Source: CAZHYV01 sp964537055 (GTDB taxonomy: Bacteria; Myxococcota_A; Polyangia; Palsa-1104; JAEUJZ01). From it: a stretch of 64,000 nucleotides of DNA. Both the position numbers and the translations under genes were made by a program. Below, one piece after another: positions 17,626 to 26,348 of the stretch; the stretch's first letter is position 1, and each line of letters opens with the position of its first letter. The DNA lies in assembly GCA_964537055.1 (NCBI GenBank), contig CAZHYV010000008.1:1-64000 (forward strand), written 5' to 3'. The notes beneath the pieces are model-generated. The model worked only from the letters and a program-made list of their open reading frames with translations. It had not been told where the DNA came from and ran no database searches.

Positions 17626-18557
17626 TACAAGGGTCCTTTCAGGGTGCGTTTCGCTGCGCGAAGGCGGGCCGAGCGACTACGAGGATTTTGGGCTAATTCT
17701 TCCTCGCTGGGAAGAACAGGTTTTTTGGTGAGTACTTCCCAGAAGGCCTGGGTTGATGTTGGATCTTTTGACGAGAGAAGGGCATGTTTTACAATTCGGT
17801 CTTCCAGAGAATGGAAGGAAATGATCCCCAGTCTTCCTCCGGGGACAAGGAGGCGAGAAGCAGCTTGAAGCAACTGATCCAACTGGCGGAGTTCATCGTT
17901 CACCGCGATGCGGAGCGCTTGGAACGATCGCGTTGCTTTGTCTTTTGCTTCGTCTTTGGTAGGGATCGCCCGGGCAATGACATTGGCTAAAGAAAACGTG
18001 TCTGTAAGTGTACCTTCTGCTAGGGCAAGCTTGATGGCTTTTGCAATCCTTCTTGAGAATTTCTCTTCCCCATAATGAAAGAGAACGTTCGCTAGTTCCT
18101 CTTCGGAAAGAAGTCGGATTAGATCTAGGGCCGAGCGTCCTTCTGCCTGATTCATGCGCATATCAATGGGGCCTGGCTTCTGAAAGGAAAAACCTCGTTC
18201 CGGTTGGTCAATCTGCGGTGAAGAGATGCCGATGTCAGCGATAAGACCATCAAGCTGGGAGATTCCGTGATAAGCGAGAAGAGCCGGAAGCTCTCCAAAG
18301 GTTCCTTGGATGGCGAGAAAACGATCCTGGTAAGGGTGCAGACGAGCCTTGGCAGCTTGGATTGCACTTGCATCCCGATCAATTCCAATGACTCTTCCGC
18401 TGGGTGCTGTTGCTTGTAAAATTGCTTCTGTATGTCCACCTCCACCGAGGGTCGCATCACAGTATATTTTTCCTGGCATTGGATCCAAGAAGTGTAGAAC
18501 TTCACGGACCATCACAGAATGGTGGACGTAGGGAAGTGAACCTGTCATGAGTACCAA
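17625..18557 (-). CDS. rsmH: 16S rRNA (cytosine-1402-N4)-methyltransferase
   Basis: About 310 residues. RsmH methylates C1402 in the 16S rRNA decoding centre using S-adenosylmethionine. Signatures: HHSVMVREVLHFL at the N-terminus, CDATLGGGGHTEAIL as the SAM loop, GLIADIGISSPQID, RGFSFQKPGPIDMRM and IISFHSLEDRIVK. The start is uncertain: TTG at 18557, or ATG at 18548. A -35/-10 pair ends a few bases upstream, so the mRNA may be nearly leaderless. It heads the division cluster; mraZ, the usual first gene, is absent. Confidence 0.95.
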   Translation of the reverse strand: MVLMTGSLPYVHHSVMVREVLHFLDPMPGKIYCDATLGGGGHTEAILQATAPSGRVIGIDRDASAIQAAKARLHPYQDRFLAIQGTFGELPALLAYHGISQLDGLIADIGISSPQIDQPERGFSFQKPGPIDMRMNQAEGRSALDLIRLLSEEELANVLFHYGEEKFSRRIAKAIKLALAEGTLTDTFSLANVIARAIPTKDEAKDKATRSFQALRIAVNDELRQLDQLLQAASRLLVPGGRLGIISFHSLEDRIVKHALLSSKDPTSTQAFWEVLTKKPVLPSEEELAQNPRSRSARLRAAKRTLKGPL

Positions 18558-19383
18558 AAAATGAGTCTACTCCGATACACAAAGACGATCAAATTTTTCG
18601 GCTTAGCAAGGAAACACAGAAAGAGCAGAAGGAAAAGAAACCAAAGTAATGAAACAAAGTTAGGGGTTTTTTGTCCACGAAATCGAGGGAAGCCTAGGGA
18701 GGTTGTAAAAAAGTGGGTGCAGAAAGACAATGTATCTCTGATCGCGGAACGATTTTACAACGTATCACCGTCTTGTGTGACGAGTATTGAAGAAAGCTTT
18801 GATTTAGCAGAACATGGCACCCGCCATACAAAAATTACCCGTACGACAACATTTCAGGTACAGGGTCGGTTTCGATTTTTGAAATCTCTTTTGATTTGGC
18901 TTGGGCTTAAAACAGTCCATCGCTATGTGTTTCAAAATTTTGCCCAAAATTCATAAAGCTTCTCTTCAAGATCCTGCAAGCCACACAATGATGCAAGCTG
19001 TGTATGAATCGAGGTCAACAAAATGAATCAAAAAATTGATGGCTCTTTTTCATAAGAGGCAAAGCTGAGAGGAGAGAGGTAGAGAAAAAAGAACGGATGC
19101 TGAGCGGAAGAAAGTCCTTAAGCAAAAGGATCATCCGGTCCATTGCTTCTAAGGAGTCAGAAATTTGGCCTTTACAACATAGTTAGGGATGAGAATGCAT
19201 CTGAAACCGTAAAGATTTTTTCTGCCCAGCATTCCGTTCGAAACACTATTAGTATAATGCATTAGGTAGTCAAATGCAACCAAAGAATCTCCATTGTCCT
19301 ACTATGTAGGGCAGGTTTATGAGGACAGGAATCCAATTGGACTAGGGTCGCCCAATAGCATAAGGTTTCGTAAGATCGAGATC
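18558..19383. other. 826-base stretch between rsmH and fusA without a convincing gene
   Basis: Minus-strand frames are broken. A plus-strand frame at 18561-18956 (131 codons) lacks a Shine-Dalgarno and has a poly-basic start. Its last 50 residues (GTRHTKITRTTTFQVQGRF followed by a hydrophobic helix) faintly resemble the C-terminus of SRPBCC/polyketide-cyclase proteins, so it may be a gene remnant. A minus-strand TTGCAT-17-TATACT pair near 19253-19281 could be a promoter firing toward rsmH. No mraZ homologue, tRNA or hairpin terminator was found. Confidence 0.45.
18564..18592 (-). promoter_or_regulatory. Candidate promoter of the rsmH-ftsL-ftsI-murE-murF cluster
   Basis: On the minus strand, TTGATC (18592-18587), a 17-base spacer and TAGACT (18569-18564). 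Both boxes match four of six consensus bases. The predicted transcription start falls at or next to the TTG/ATG start region of rsmH, leaving almost no leader. Confidence 0.4.
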
Positions 19384-21501
19384 TTAGGACCAGGTGTCAT
19401 ATTTAGCGAAGGTCATCGTAAAGTCTGCCCTTCCTTCGGTGGCTGAACGGACCGAGGTTGCATACCCCACAAGCAGCCGCATGGGGGCTTGGGCTTTCAC
19501 CGTGCGTTTGTTTCCGCGAAGCCCTACGTCCATAATCTGAGCGTGCCGTTGGTTTAAGTCGCCGAGGACGGCACCGACAAACTCTTCGGGAGCGACTACC
19601 TCAAGCTGCATAATTGGTTCAAGGAGCGCGCTTCCTGCCGCTTGGCAAGCTTTGCTTAGTGCCCGGGCGCCTGCAATCCGGTAACCCACATCCCCAATTA
19701 GGTCGGTTCTAGGTTCAACCTGCAAAAGAATCGCTTCTACATCGATGAGCTTATTTCCTTTGGGCCCCGAGCCCATCGCTTCCCGAATACCATCCAAGGT
19801 AGCCTGGATACAGGCGGGGTATGCCTTTTGGATGGCAGGAGGAAGAGTGGGAGATGGAGTTGGAACCTCCGAACGGACCAGGATGCCTTCCCCCCGAGCT
19901 CTTGGTTTTACCTTAACAACGGCATGACCAAACAAGAGCCCTCCCTCGGGCGTCTTTTGTTCAAACGTATGCGAGCCCTCGGCTGTGTTCACGATGGTTT
20001 CTTGGTAAACAACTTGAGGGGGGCCTAAGCGGGCAGAGACGTTGTACTCACGCAGCAGCCGTTTGTGGATAATCTCAAGGTGAAGTTCGCCCATGCCTGA
20101 AATAATCGTTTGCCCTGTCTCCGCATCGTCGCGTGACCGGAACGTTGGATCCTCATCCATCATTTTGGTAAGGGCCGCCTGCATCTTCTCAAGCTCTGCT
20201 CCGGTGCTGGCCTCAATGGCTTGGGAAATGACAGGCTCGTATGCATCAATCCGCTCGAGCAGGATGGGATGCGCAGGATCCGATAACGTATCCCCTGTGC
20301 TGGTATCTTTTAGACCCACTGCAAGCACAATCATGCCGGCACCCGCCCGCTCGCATTTCTCTCGGCGGTCCGCATGGACAGAAAAAAGTCTTGCAATTTT
20401 TTCATTCCGGCCCCGTGCAGGTCCTTCGGTCTCTGCCTGTTTTCGGTCTTTCCCAGGGGTGCCTAAACGAGGGTTAAATACATCCATCCCCTCTGCAAGG
20501 ACTCCCGAATAGATACGAACGTAGACTGCTTTGCGGCCTTCAAACATCGTGACTTTAAAAGCAAGACCACAGAAAGGTTCTTTGTCAGAGGCATGCCGCT
20601 CCTCGGGGTTACCTGTCTTGGGGTTAGTGCCGGTGATGGGAGGGACATCCGTAGGCGCTGGCAAAAATTGCACTACCGCATCCAGCAAGGGCTCGATCCC
20701 TCGATTTCGTAAAGCTGCTCCACACAGGACGGGTACCATTTTTCCTGCGATGGTGGCCCGACGAATGGCTTCTTTGAGTGTGTCCTCGTCAGGCCGTTGC
20801 CCTTGTAAATAAAAGTCAGCAATGACTTCGTCGACGTCGGCCACTTTTTCGACCAGCAGCTCTCGGTAGGCTTCCCATTCAGTAAGTTCAGAGGGTGAAA
20901 GGTCCTCTTCGGTAGGGGATTCTCCCTCATCGCCTGAGAAAAGAACGCGCTTCAAACGAATGAGATCAATCACCCCAGCGAACTGATCCTCAGCACCCAG
21001 GGGGGCTTGGATGGGGATAGGGTTCGACGATAGAGTATTTTTGATTTGGGCAACCACACCATCAAAATTGGCGCCAACCCTGTCCATTTTATTGATAAAA
21101 GCTAGACGAGGAACATGGAACTTGTCCGCCTGGTGCCACACCTTCTCCGATTGCGGCTCGACCCCATCTACCGCGGAAAAGACGACGATGGCGCCGTCTA
21201 ACACACGGAGGCTTCTCTCAACTTCAATGGTAAAGTCTACGTGCCCTGGGGTATCAATGAGATGAATCTCATGATCTTTCCAAGCAAAAGAGGTCGCTGC
21301 CGCCGTAATGGTGATCCCGCGCTCTCGTTCTTCGGGCATCCAGTCAAGCTGCGTTTCTCCTTCATGAACCTCGCCGATCTTATGAATCTTTCCTGAGTAG
21401 TATAAGAAACGTTCGCTGACGGTGGTTTTGCCTGCATCGATATGGGCAATAATGCCGATATTTCGAATGCGATCCACCTTTTTCTTTGTCGGTGTTGCCA
21501 T
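19384..21501 (-). CDS. fusA: Translation elongation factor G
   Basis: 705 residues, a five-domain translational GTPase. Nucleotide-binding motifs are AHIDAGKTT (G1), RGITITAAATSF (G2), DTPGH (G3) and NKMD (G4). EF-G drives translocation of tRNAs and mRNA after peptide bond formation and helps recycle ribosomes. Domain II carries an extra charged loop (GTPGKDRKQAETEGPARG) compared with standard EF-G. The gene stands alone rather than in a str operon with rpsL, rpsG and tuf, so it may be one of two EF-G copies. A consensus promoter lies nine bases before the ATG and no Shine-Dalgarno is visible. Confidence 0.96.
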   Translation of the reverse strand: MATPTKKKVDRIRNIGIIAHIDAGKTTVSERFLYYSGKIHKIGEVHEGETQLDWMPEERERGITITAAATSFAWKDHEIHLIDTPGHVDFTIEVERSLRVLDGAIVVFSAVDGVEPQSEKVWHQADKFHVPRLAFINKMDRVGANFDGVVAQIKNTLSSNPIPIQAPLGAEDQFAGVIDLIRLKRVLFSGDEGESPTEEDLSPSELTEWEAYRELLVEKVADVDEVIADFYLQGQRPDEDTLKEAIRRATIAGKMVPVLCGAALRNRGIEPLLDAVVQFLPAPTDVPPITGTNPKTGNPEERHASDKEPFCGLAFKVTMFEGRKAVYVRIYSGVLAEGMDVFNPRLGTPGKDRKQAETEGPARGRNEKIARLFSVHADRREKCERAGAGMIVLAVGLKDTSTGDTLSDPAHPILLERIDAYEPVISQAIEASTGAELEKMQAALTKMMDEDPTFRSRDDAETGQTIISGMGELHLEIIHKRLLREYNVSARLGPPQVVYQETIVNTAEGSHTFEQKTPEGGLLFGHAVVKVKPRARGEGILVRSEVPTPSPTLPPAIQKAYPACIQATLDGIREAMGSGPKGNKLIDVEAILLQVEPRTDLIGDVGYRIAGARALSKACQAAGSALLEPIMQLEVVAPEEFVGAVLGDLNQRHAQIMDVGLRGNKRTVKAQAPMRLLVGYATSVRSATEGRADFTMTFAKYDTWS

Positions 21502-21510
21502 GATCTGTCG

Positions 21511-21539
21511 ATTATACGAGGGAACCCAGGTTGTCTCAA
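21511..21539 (-). promoter_or_regulatory. Strong sigma-70-type promoter of fusA, predicting a leaderless mRNA
   Basis: On the minus strand, TTGAGA (21539-21534), a spacer of exactly 17 bases and TATAAT (21516-21511, perfect). Only nine bases separate the -10 box from the fusA ATG at 21501, so transcription should start within about two bases of the start codon. Confidence 0.75.
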
Positions 21540-21573
21540 TAAGAATCTTTTAAGTCTTTTTCCCCTATTCTAT

Positions 21574-22172
21574 TTACCAAGTATAGGTTACTTTGTATCT
21601 ACTGTGATTGAAAAAAAGAAACAGCTGGTAAGGTTCAGATTCAGAGGACCGTCCTAGGCCTAAGAGATCTTTCTCTCCGTCTCCATCATAGTCCCCAATC
21701 TGCACATCACTTATATTAACATTGTCAAACGTAGATTCAACCAGACCTTGATCGTATTCTGCTCCGCCCAAGCTTGAGAAGCTCTTTACTTTCCGGCTTT
21801 GCTGATAAAAGCACAAAATATCAGGATAGCCATCCCCTATTACATCATCTGCCAAGATCTTATTCGGATGACCAAATGATAAGGGAACCGGCTTGCCAAT
21901 ACGGAGATTCCCTTGACTGTCAGGGACGAAAAATGTGATCCAAGATGGGGAATTTTGGCCTCATCGATAAACAAGATAGAATTCGGCTGAGGAAGGGGGA
22001 AGTACCAAGACTGTCTCGTCTCGGGTTGATGGCTCTCAATGAACCTACCAACCAATTTAAATGTTCCATCAGATTGACTCATCAGGAATTTACCAGTTCT
22101 GAAGTGTTCAAACATGAAATCAAGAACCCCGTCCTGATTTAGATAGGGTTGAGATGAGTGTAAGTAATCTAT
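21574..22172 (-). pseudogene. Decayed FG-GAP/VCBS repeat protein, 5'-truncated and frameshifted
   Basis: Two overlapping minus-strand frames together give about 190 residues of FG-GAP-type sequence: NQDGVLDFMFEHFRTGKF in the upstream frame, and FVPDSQGNLRIGKPVPLSFG, DDVIGDGYPDIL and VQIGDYDGDGEKDLLGLG in the downstream frame. The frames join near the TTTT run at 21953-21956 (AAAA on the coding strand), consistent with a single-base insertion. Upstream of 22172 the frame is closed by TAA and there is no signal peptide, so the N-terminal part is missing. Related repeats occur in the astacin-like lipoprotein at 38573. A sequencing error could explain the frameshift but not the missing start. Confidence 0.7.
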
Positions 22173-22351
22173 TTATAAGGTAGGTATAGCAGGGCTTTGT
22201 TCATTTTCCAGGGAAAAGAAGCTGATGAGCTCTTGTTGCCTCGTGTGCGTTGGGGCTTCTTGTTCTAGGAAAGGTAGTATGGACCTTCTGTTTTCGTAAA
22301 CTGCCCTAGGTGTGCAAAAATTGCACAGTGTTAGCGTCGAACAATCTATCC

Positions 22352-22380
22352 TTGCTACCTCCGTATTGCATGGGTATAAT
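22352..22380 (+). promoter_or_regulatory. Promoter of the FHA-GGDEF gene, predicting a leaderless mRNA
   Basis: TTGCTA at 22352-22357, a 17-base spacer and a perfect TATAAT at 22375-22380. The ATG of the downstream gene is at 22389, so the transcript would begin at or within two bases of the start codon; no Shine-Dalgarno is present. Confidence 0.65.
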
Positions 22381-22388
22381 TTGCTTTT

Positions 22389-23297
22389 ATGATCCCATCT
22401 TTGGATGAACCTCAAACGAACTCGCCATCGGTAAAAGGTTTTCTCGTAATAGTCCGCGGGGAGGGCCCAAAATCACCAGATTTAGGCCGTCGCTATGAAA
22501 TTCCCTCACATGGTCTTGTCATCGGAAATGCTACCGAAGTTGATATTTTTCTTCAGGAACTACTGACTCACCGCTGCCGTATCGGAATTTTTCCCAAGCA
22601 TGGAATGTGGCAGATGGAGGATTTGGAGCCCATCAGCGGAGTTAGGATCAATGGCGTAGTTTCTCAAAAAGCTCGCATGTCTGACGGTGATCTTTTGCAA
22701 GTCGGGCGAGTTTGTTTTGAATTTTGCTCCAGCACGGGTCCCAAGATGGAGTTTTTTCAAGAAAATGAAGAAGCAAGGCGGGTTGATATCTTGACGCAAG
22801 CCTACAACCGAGCCACGATCCTTTGGTTTTTGGAGAAAGAGTTGCAGCTTTATGCGCAGTGGGCCTCAGAACGACGTACCCGCCAACTTCCATCTCCTCC
22901 TATGGCACTTTTGTTTTTAGATATTGATCATTTTGGCCTTTTTAATAAACAGTACGATCAATTGGTTGGTGATCAAGTCCTACGCGGTGTGGTCGACCGT
23001 ATTAGATCTAGGGTGCGCGCGACGGACATTGTGGGGCGTATTGGTGGAGAAGAGCTATTAGTTTATCTTCCTAATACAAATTACTCACAGGCCATGGAAT
23101 TGGCTGAACAGATTCGAACGAGAATTGAAAGTCCGTTATTTGACATTAGCCCTCAAAAACAAGTACAAGTGACTATCTCGATCGGGGTCGCGAAGTACGA
23201 AGCAGGCATGACCGTGGATGATTTTATCCGTGCTGCTAACCACTATATGAAACAAGCCAAAGAAAGTGGCCGCAACCGTGTAGTGGGTTTTGTATAA
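22389..23297 (+). CDS. FHA-domain diguanylate cyclase
   Basis: 302 residues. Residues about 25-115 form a forkhead-associated domain (LVIGNATEVDIFL..HRCRIGI..ISGVRINGVV..DGDLLQVGRVCFEF), which binds phosphothreonine peptides. Residues about 135-302 form a GGDEF domain with active-site GGEEL at about 219, metal-binding LDIDHF, and an inhibitory I-site RATD placed five residues before the active site. It should make cyclic di-GMP from GTP and be subject to product inhibition. The usual GH of the NDxxGH motif is replaced by LV. It probably links Ser/Thr kinase signalling to c-di-GMP, as in other FHA-GGDEF proteins. Confidence 0.9.
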   Translation: MIPSLDEPQTNSPSVKGFLVIVRGEGPKSPDLGRRYEIPSHGLVIGNATEVDIFLQELLTHRCRIGIFPKHGMWQMEDLEPISGVRINGVVSQKARMSDGDLLQVGRVCFEFCSSTGPKMEFFQENEEARRVDILTQAYNRATILWFLEKELQLYAQWASERRTRQLPSPPMALLFLDIDHFGLFNKQYDQLVGDQVLRGVVDRIRSRVRATDIVGRIGGEELLVYLPNTNYSQAMELAEQIRTRIESPLFDISPQKQVQVTISIGVAKYEAGMTVDDFIRAANHYMKQAKESGRNRVVGFV

Positions 23298-23417
23298 AAT
23301 TTCAGGCAATAAAATAAGCATTTTGCATTTCAGAAAACATTTGCATTTTTGATAAGTTATGGTTGGATGGCAGCTATGATGCTACCTCTTCCCAGTCTTT
23401 CTCTTTCTAAGGTAGAG

Positions 23418-24440
23418 ATGATGAAAAAACGCTCTTACGAAGCTTTAGCTTTAAATTGTTGGTATGCCCCAGGATTTAATCTTGAGCATATCTACACAGA
23501 AATGAAGCGGAATGTAAATGCGAACGGAGGTGCTTTAGATCCTATGTATTTATACTTGGATCATGAGAGTGCCGACCGGTGGTGTCGTCTGGTCAACGAG
23601 GATGACTATAATACTCATGCCCTTTCGGGGGATCTGATTAATTGGATCGCGGATGAGGTTCTATTTTACCTAAAGGATGATGCATTAAATAAAAACCAAA
23701 TTCGGATCATTGGACTAGGTTGTGGAGATGGAAAAAATGAAACCGAGTTAACATGGTCTCTTTTAAATAAGCGCGCAATGAACATGGAGTTATATTTGTT
23801 TGATTGTAGTCCTTATCTTACCCATATGGCATTTGATCATGCCACTAAAATTCTAGGCAAAAAAAAAGAGATATCCATCCATGCTGTAGAGGGAAATTTT
23901 GAACGTCTGCATGATCTTCCTTTTCTATTTCACTCTCCTCTAGGCACCAGACAATTGCGGGTAGGGTGTCTTTTTGGTAATAGCCTTGGAAATTTGAGCA
24001 ATGAACTTCACTTTGTTGAGGACAGCCTGAGCGCTTTCCATCAAGGGGATTTGTTAATCATGGATGTAGGTCTTGCCTATGCACCTGCTGATCAGCCAGA
24101 AGAGGTAAAAAGGAAAGATCCTCGCCTTTCCTCAAAGGAGGGCTGGTACGGAGCCTTTGAGCAATGGATGCGCAGTCCATTGGAGCAACATCGGAGGGGA
24201 TATAAGTCGATCCAATTACAGAGTGCCTTTGATAATCGAACCTGCCCCGTTCCTGGCAGTTATTCTGTAGTGGTGCAAGCAAACATTGATAACCAGGCCA
24301 CCATTACTTTAGTACGCATTCGTCGGTATGAGCAGGAACAGCTGAACCGAAGCATGTACGAGCTTGGCTGGCGTTCGTTAGGAGGAAAAATCTTTGGTCC
24401 AGACAATCATCGATTACTATGCGTCTTTGAGCGAATGTAA
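23418..24440 (+). CDS. SAM-dependent methyltransferase, EgtD-like (histidine-specific methyltransferase family)
   Basis: 340 residues from the ATG at 23418, chosen for the AAGG/GGTAGAG just upstream; the frame is open further 5' from a TTG at 23349. The SAM-binding glycine loop is RIIGLGCGDGKNE, and a later LFGNSLGNLSNE resembles the conserved GSTIGNF block of the DUF2260/Methyltransf_33 family that includes the ergothioneine enzyme EgtD. An acidic residue follows the GLGCGDG loop at the expected distance (ELYLFDCSPYL). The substrate is not clear; no other ergothioneine gene is nearby. Cytoplasmic, no signal peptide. Confidence 0.65.
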   Translation: MMKKRSYEALALNCWYAPGFNLEHIYTEMKRNVNANGGALDPMYLYLDHESADRWCRLVNEDDYNTHALSGDLINWIADEVLFYLKDDALNKNQIRIIGLGCGDGKNETELTWSLLNKRAMNMELYLFDCSPYLTHMAFDHATKILGKKKEISIHAVEGNFERLHDLPFLFHSPLGTRQLRVGCLFGNSLGNLSNELHFVEDSLSAFHQGDLLIMDVGLAYAPADQPEEVKRKDPRLSSKEGWYGAFEQWMRSPLEQHRRGYKSIQLQSAFDNRTCPVPGSYSVVVQANIDNQATITLVRIRRYEQEQLNRSMYELGWRSLGGKIFGPDNHRLLCVFERM

Positions 24441-24540
24441 TAATCAGTAATCAGATGATGAGCTTACAAATGGTGGATTGGGCAGCTTGAATACCATTAA
24501 CTTAATTTCGTACCCCAGCCTATGAGGTTTAGATTATTAA

Positions 24541-25083
24541 ATGCCTGGCTTGTTCCGTAATCCCTTTTCTCTAGTAATCCTTCATTGGTTCTTGCTTTCT
24601 TTAATGCTATTACTGACTCAGCCTTTTACCAGTGAGGCACAGAACGGCAATCCACACAAAAAGACCTCTGACTCTATCCTTGCCTTCTATCCTACAGGTG
24701 CAAAACAACCCATCAAAATTACCGTCGAAGTCCCATCAACCCCAGAGCAGTTTGCCCAAGGGTTGATGTTTCGTAAATCGCTTCCCAAAAAACATGGGAT
24801 GCTCTTTATCTTTCCCCAAACGAAAATTCTTAGGTTTTGGATGCACGAAACATACCTTCCCCTCGATATGATTTTTTTGGATGAAACCTGTCATGTCGTG
24901 TGGATTGAGGAGAGTGCGACTCCCTTGGATGATACACCCAGGGGGCCCAATGTACCTGCAAGATATGTGGTTGAGGTCAATGCAGGTTTTGCCAAACAGC
25001 ATCAGATTCAGCAAGGTACGCAAATGAAGCCGGTGTCTTTTTCAAGCGAGATTCGCAAGAGCATGGTATGTAAGAAGTCATAG
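24541..25083 (+). CDS. DUF192 family exported protein
   Basis: 180 residues with an N-terminal hydrophobic signal (about 10-32, ending near TSEAQ). The rest is the DUF192 fold: FAQGLMFRKSLPKKHGMLF, FWMHETYLPLDMIFLDE, VVWIEESATPLDD and ARYVVEVNAGFA. The family is widespread in bacteria and archaea and its role is unknown; it is generally exported. The gene lies 39 bases before ispB on the same strand and may share its transcript. Confidence 0.9.
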   Translation: MPGLFRNPFSLVILHWFLLSLMLLLTQPFTSEAQNGNPHKKTSDSILAFYPTGAKQPIKITVEVPSTPEQFAQGLMFRKSLPKKHGMLFIFPQTKILRFWMHETYLPLDMIFLDETCHVVWIEESATPLDDTPRGPNVPARYVVEVNAGFAKQHQIQQGTQMKPVSFSSEIRKSMVCKKS

Positions 25084-25122
25084 GCTAAGAAAATCGAAGC
25101 GAAAAGATAGAAGCAAAACGTT

Positions 25123-26241
25123 ATGCCCGATCCAATCACCCATGCAGGACGCTCGGTCCTTCCAAAACTACAATCGATGAGCAAAGAACAAGGCTTATCT
25201 CCCCTGGAAAGCAATCTCAGTGCTTTGCAAAGCCTGATCCAAGGACAACTCAAGCACCTCCAGGAAGAAATTAACAACGCAGCGCAAGGAAAAACATTGG
25301 TTGAAAAAGCTGCCCGTGAGCTTCTTGCTCTTTCGGGAAAGCGGCTTCGGCCTTTATGTGTGCTGTTGGCAGCTCATATGGGGTCTCCGAAGAACCAAGA
25401 TGCTTCTTCTCAGGCAGTCTCTTTGAAAAACCAACATGCTTCTTTATGGGACAGCGCTTGTCAGCTTGGGGTGGCGGTAGAGCTGATCCATAATGCGACT
25501 CTTTTGCACGATGATGTGGTGGATCTTGCTGACAAACGACGAGGGGCGCCCGCAGTACGTACTATTTATGGCAATGCGCTCTCTATTTTTGCGGGAGACT
25601 GGCTATTGATTGATGCATTGCGGAGGGTAGAGAAAGTTGGGATTTCATTCTTACTCACTCGACTCTTATCCACTATCGAAGAGATGATTTTTGCAGAATC
25701 TTTGCAGCTCGAGCGTCGGGGAATCATTGAACCTAGTCGAGAGATTTATTTCCAAGTCATTGAGGGGAAGACAGCATCCCTATTTCGATGGGCCCTTTTT
25801 GCTGGAGGTACTATCGCGAATCTATCAGAAGCAGAGTGCCAAATCCTTGCAGAGTACGGAAATTTGATCGGTGTCTCTTTCCAGCTCGTAGATGATGCCT
25901 TAGATTTTGTAGGGGATTCAGTCCAGATGGGAAAGCTTCGCTTTGCAGATTTGCGCGAAGGAAAAATGACGTATCCTCTTTTGGTTGCACTGGAAAAAGA
26001 TCCGTCGTTGAAAAATTTGCTCACCCAATATATAGAGGCAAAAGAAGATCTAGCATCTTCTTCCCGGATCGAAGATAGTATCGTAAAAAGGGTGTTGGAG
26101 CTAGGCGGGGTCGAGGAATGCCGCAGCCTCGCACGTAGGAACGTTGCACAGGCAAATCAGCTGCTTGCAAATTTCCCCAAAAGTCCCTCGGTAGAGACGC
26201 TTTTGTTTGTGGCAGAAGAGTCGCTGTTAAGAAAGCTGTAA
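25123..26241 (+). CDS. ispB: Long-chain polyprenyl diphosphate synthase
   Basis: 372 residues. Trans-prenyltransferases extend farnesyl diphosphate with isopentenyl units to make the side chain of respiratory quinones. The first Asp-rich motif is LLHDDVVD with the following KRRGAPAVRTIYG, and the second is FQLVDDALDFVGD. GKRLRPLCVLL is the substrate-binding block. Product length cannot be read from the sequence with confidence. A loop before the first Asp motif is enlarged by an 18-base duplication with a 36-base period (25391-25408 and 25427-25444), giving the related KNQDAS and KNQHAS units. With the isochorismate synthase at 41.4 kb it suggests menaquinone synthesis. Confidence 0.92.
   Translation: MPDPITHAGRSVLPKLQSMSKEQGLSPLESNLSALQSLIQGQLKHLQEEINNAAQGKTLVEKAARELLALSGKRLRPLCVLLAAHMGSPKNQDASSQAVSLKNQHASLWDSACQLGVAVELIHNATLLHDDVVDLADKRRGAPAVRTIYGNALSIFAGDWLLIDALRRVEKVGISFLLTRLLSTIEEMIFAESLQLERRGIIEPSREIYFQVIEGKTASLFRWALFAGGTIANLSEAECQILAEYGNLIGVSFQLVDDALDFVGDSVQMGKLRFADLREGKMTYPLLVALEKDPSLKNLLTQYIEAKEDLASSSRIEDSIVKRVLELGGVEECRSLARRNVAQANQLLANFPKSPSVETLLFVAEESLLRKL
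25391..25444. repeat. In-frame direct repeat inside ispB
   Basis: Two 18-base copies (agaaccaagatgcttctt and aaaaccaacatgcttctt) at 25391-25408 and 25427-25444, period 36 bases, expanding a surface loop. Confidence 0.75.
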
Positions 26242-26348
26242 ACGAAGAAGCCTGTGAAAGAATTGCTGTTTGCTGTAAGAGCACAATCATTCACGTTGAA
26301 AGAGTTGCTAGTCGCGGTGAAAAAGCCGCTGCAAGGAAATCTGTAAAT

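Noticed and set aside
19253..19258. A perfect TATAAT on the plus strand
   Set aside because: No -35 box at 16-18 bases and no plus-strand gene follows.
22173..22415. Minus-strand frame of 80 codons upstream of the FHA-GGDEF gene
   Set aside because: It covers the promoter and start of the real gene and has no recognisable sequence.
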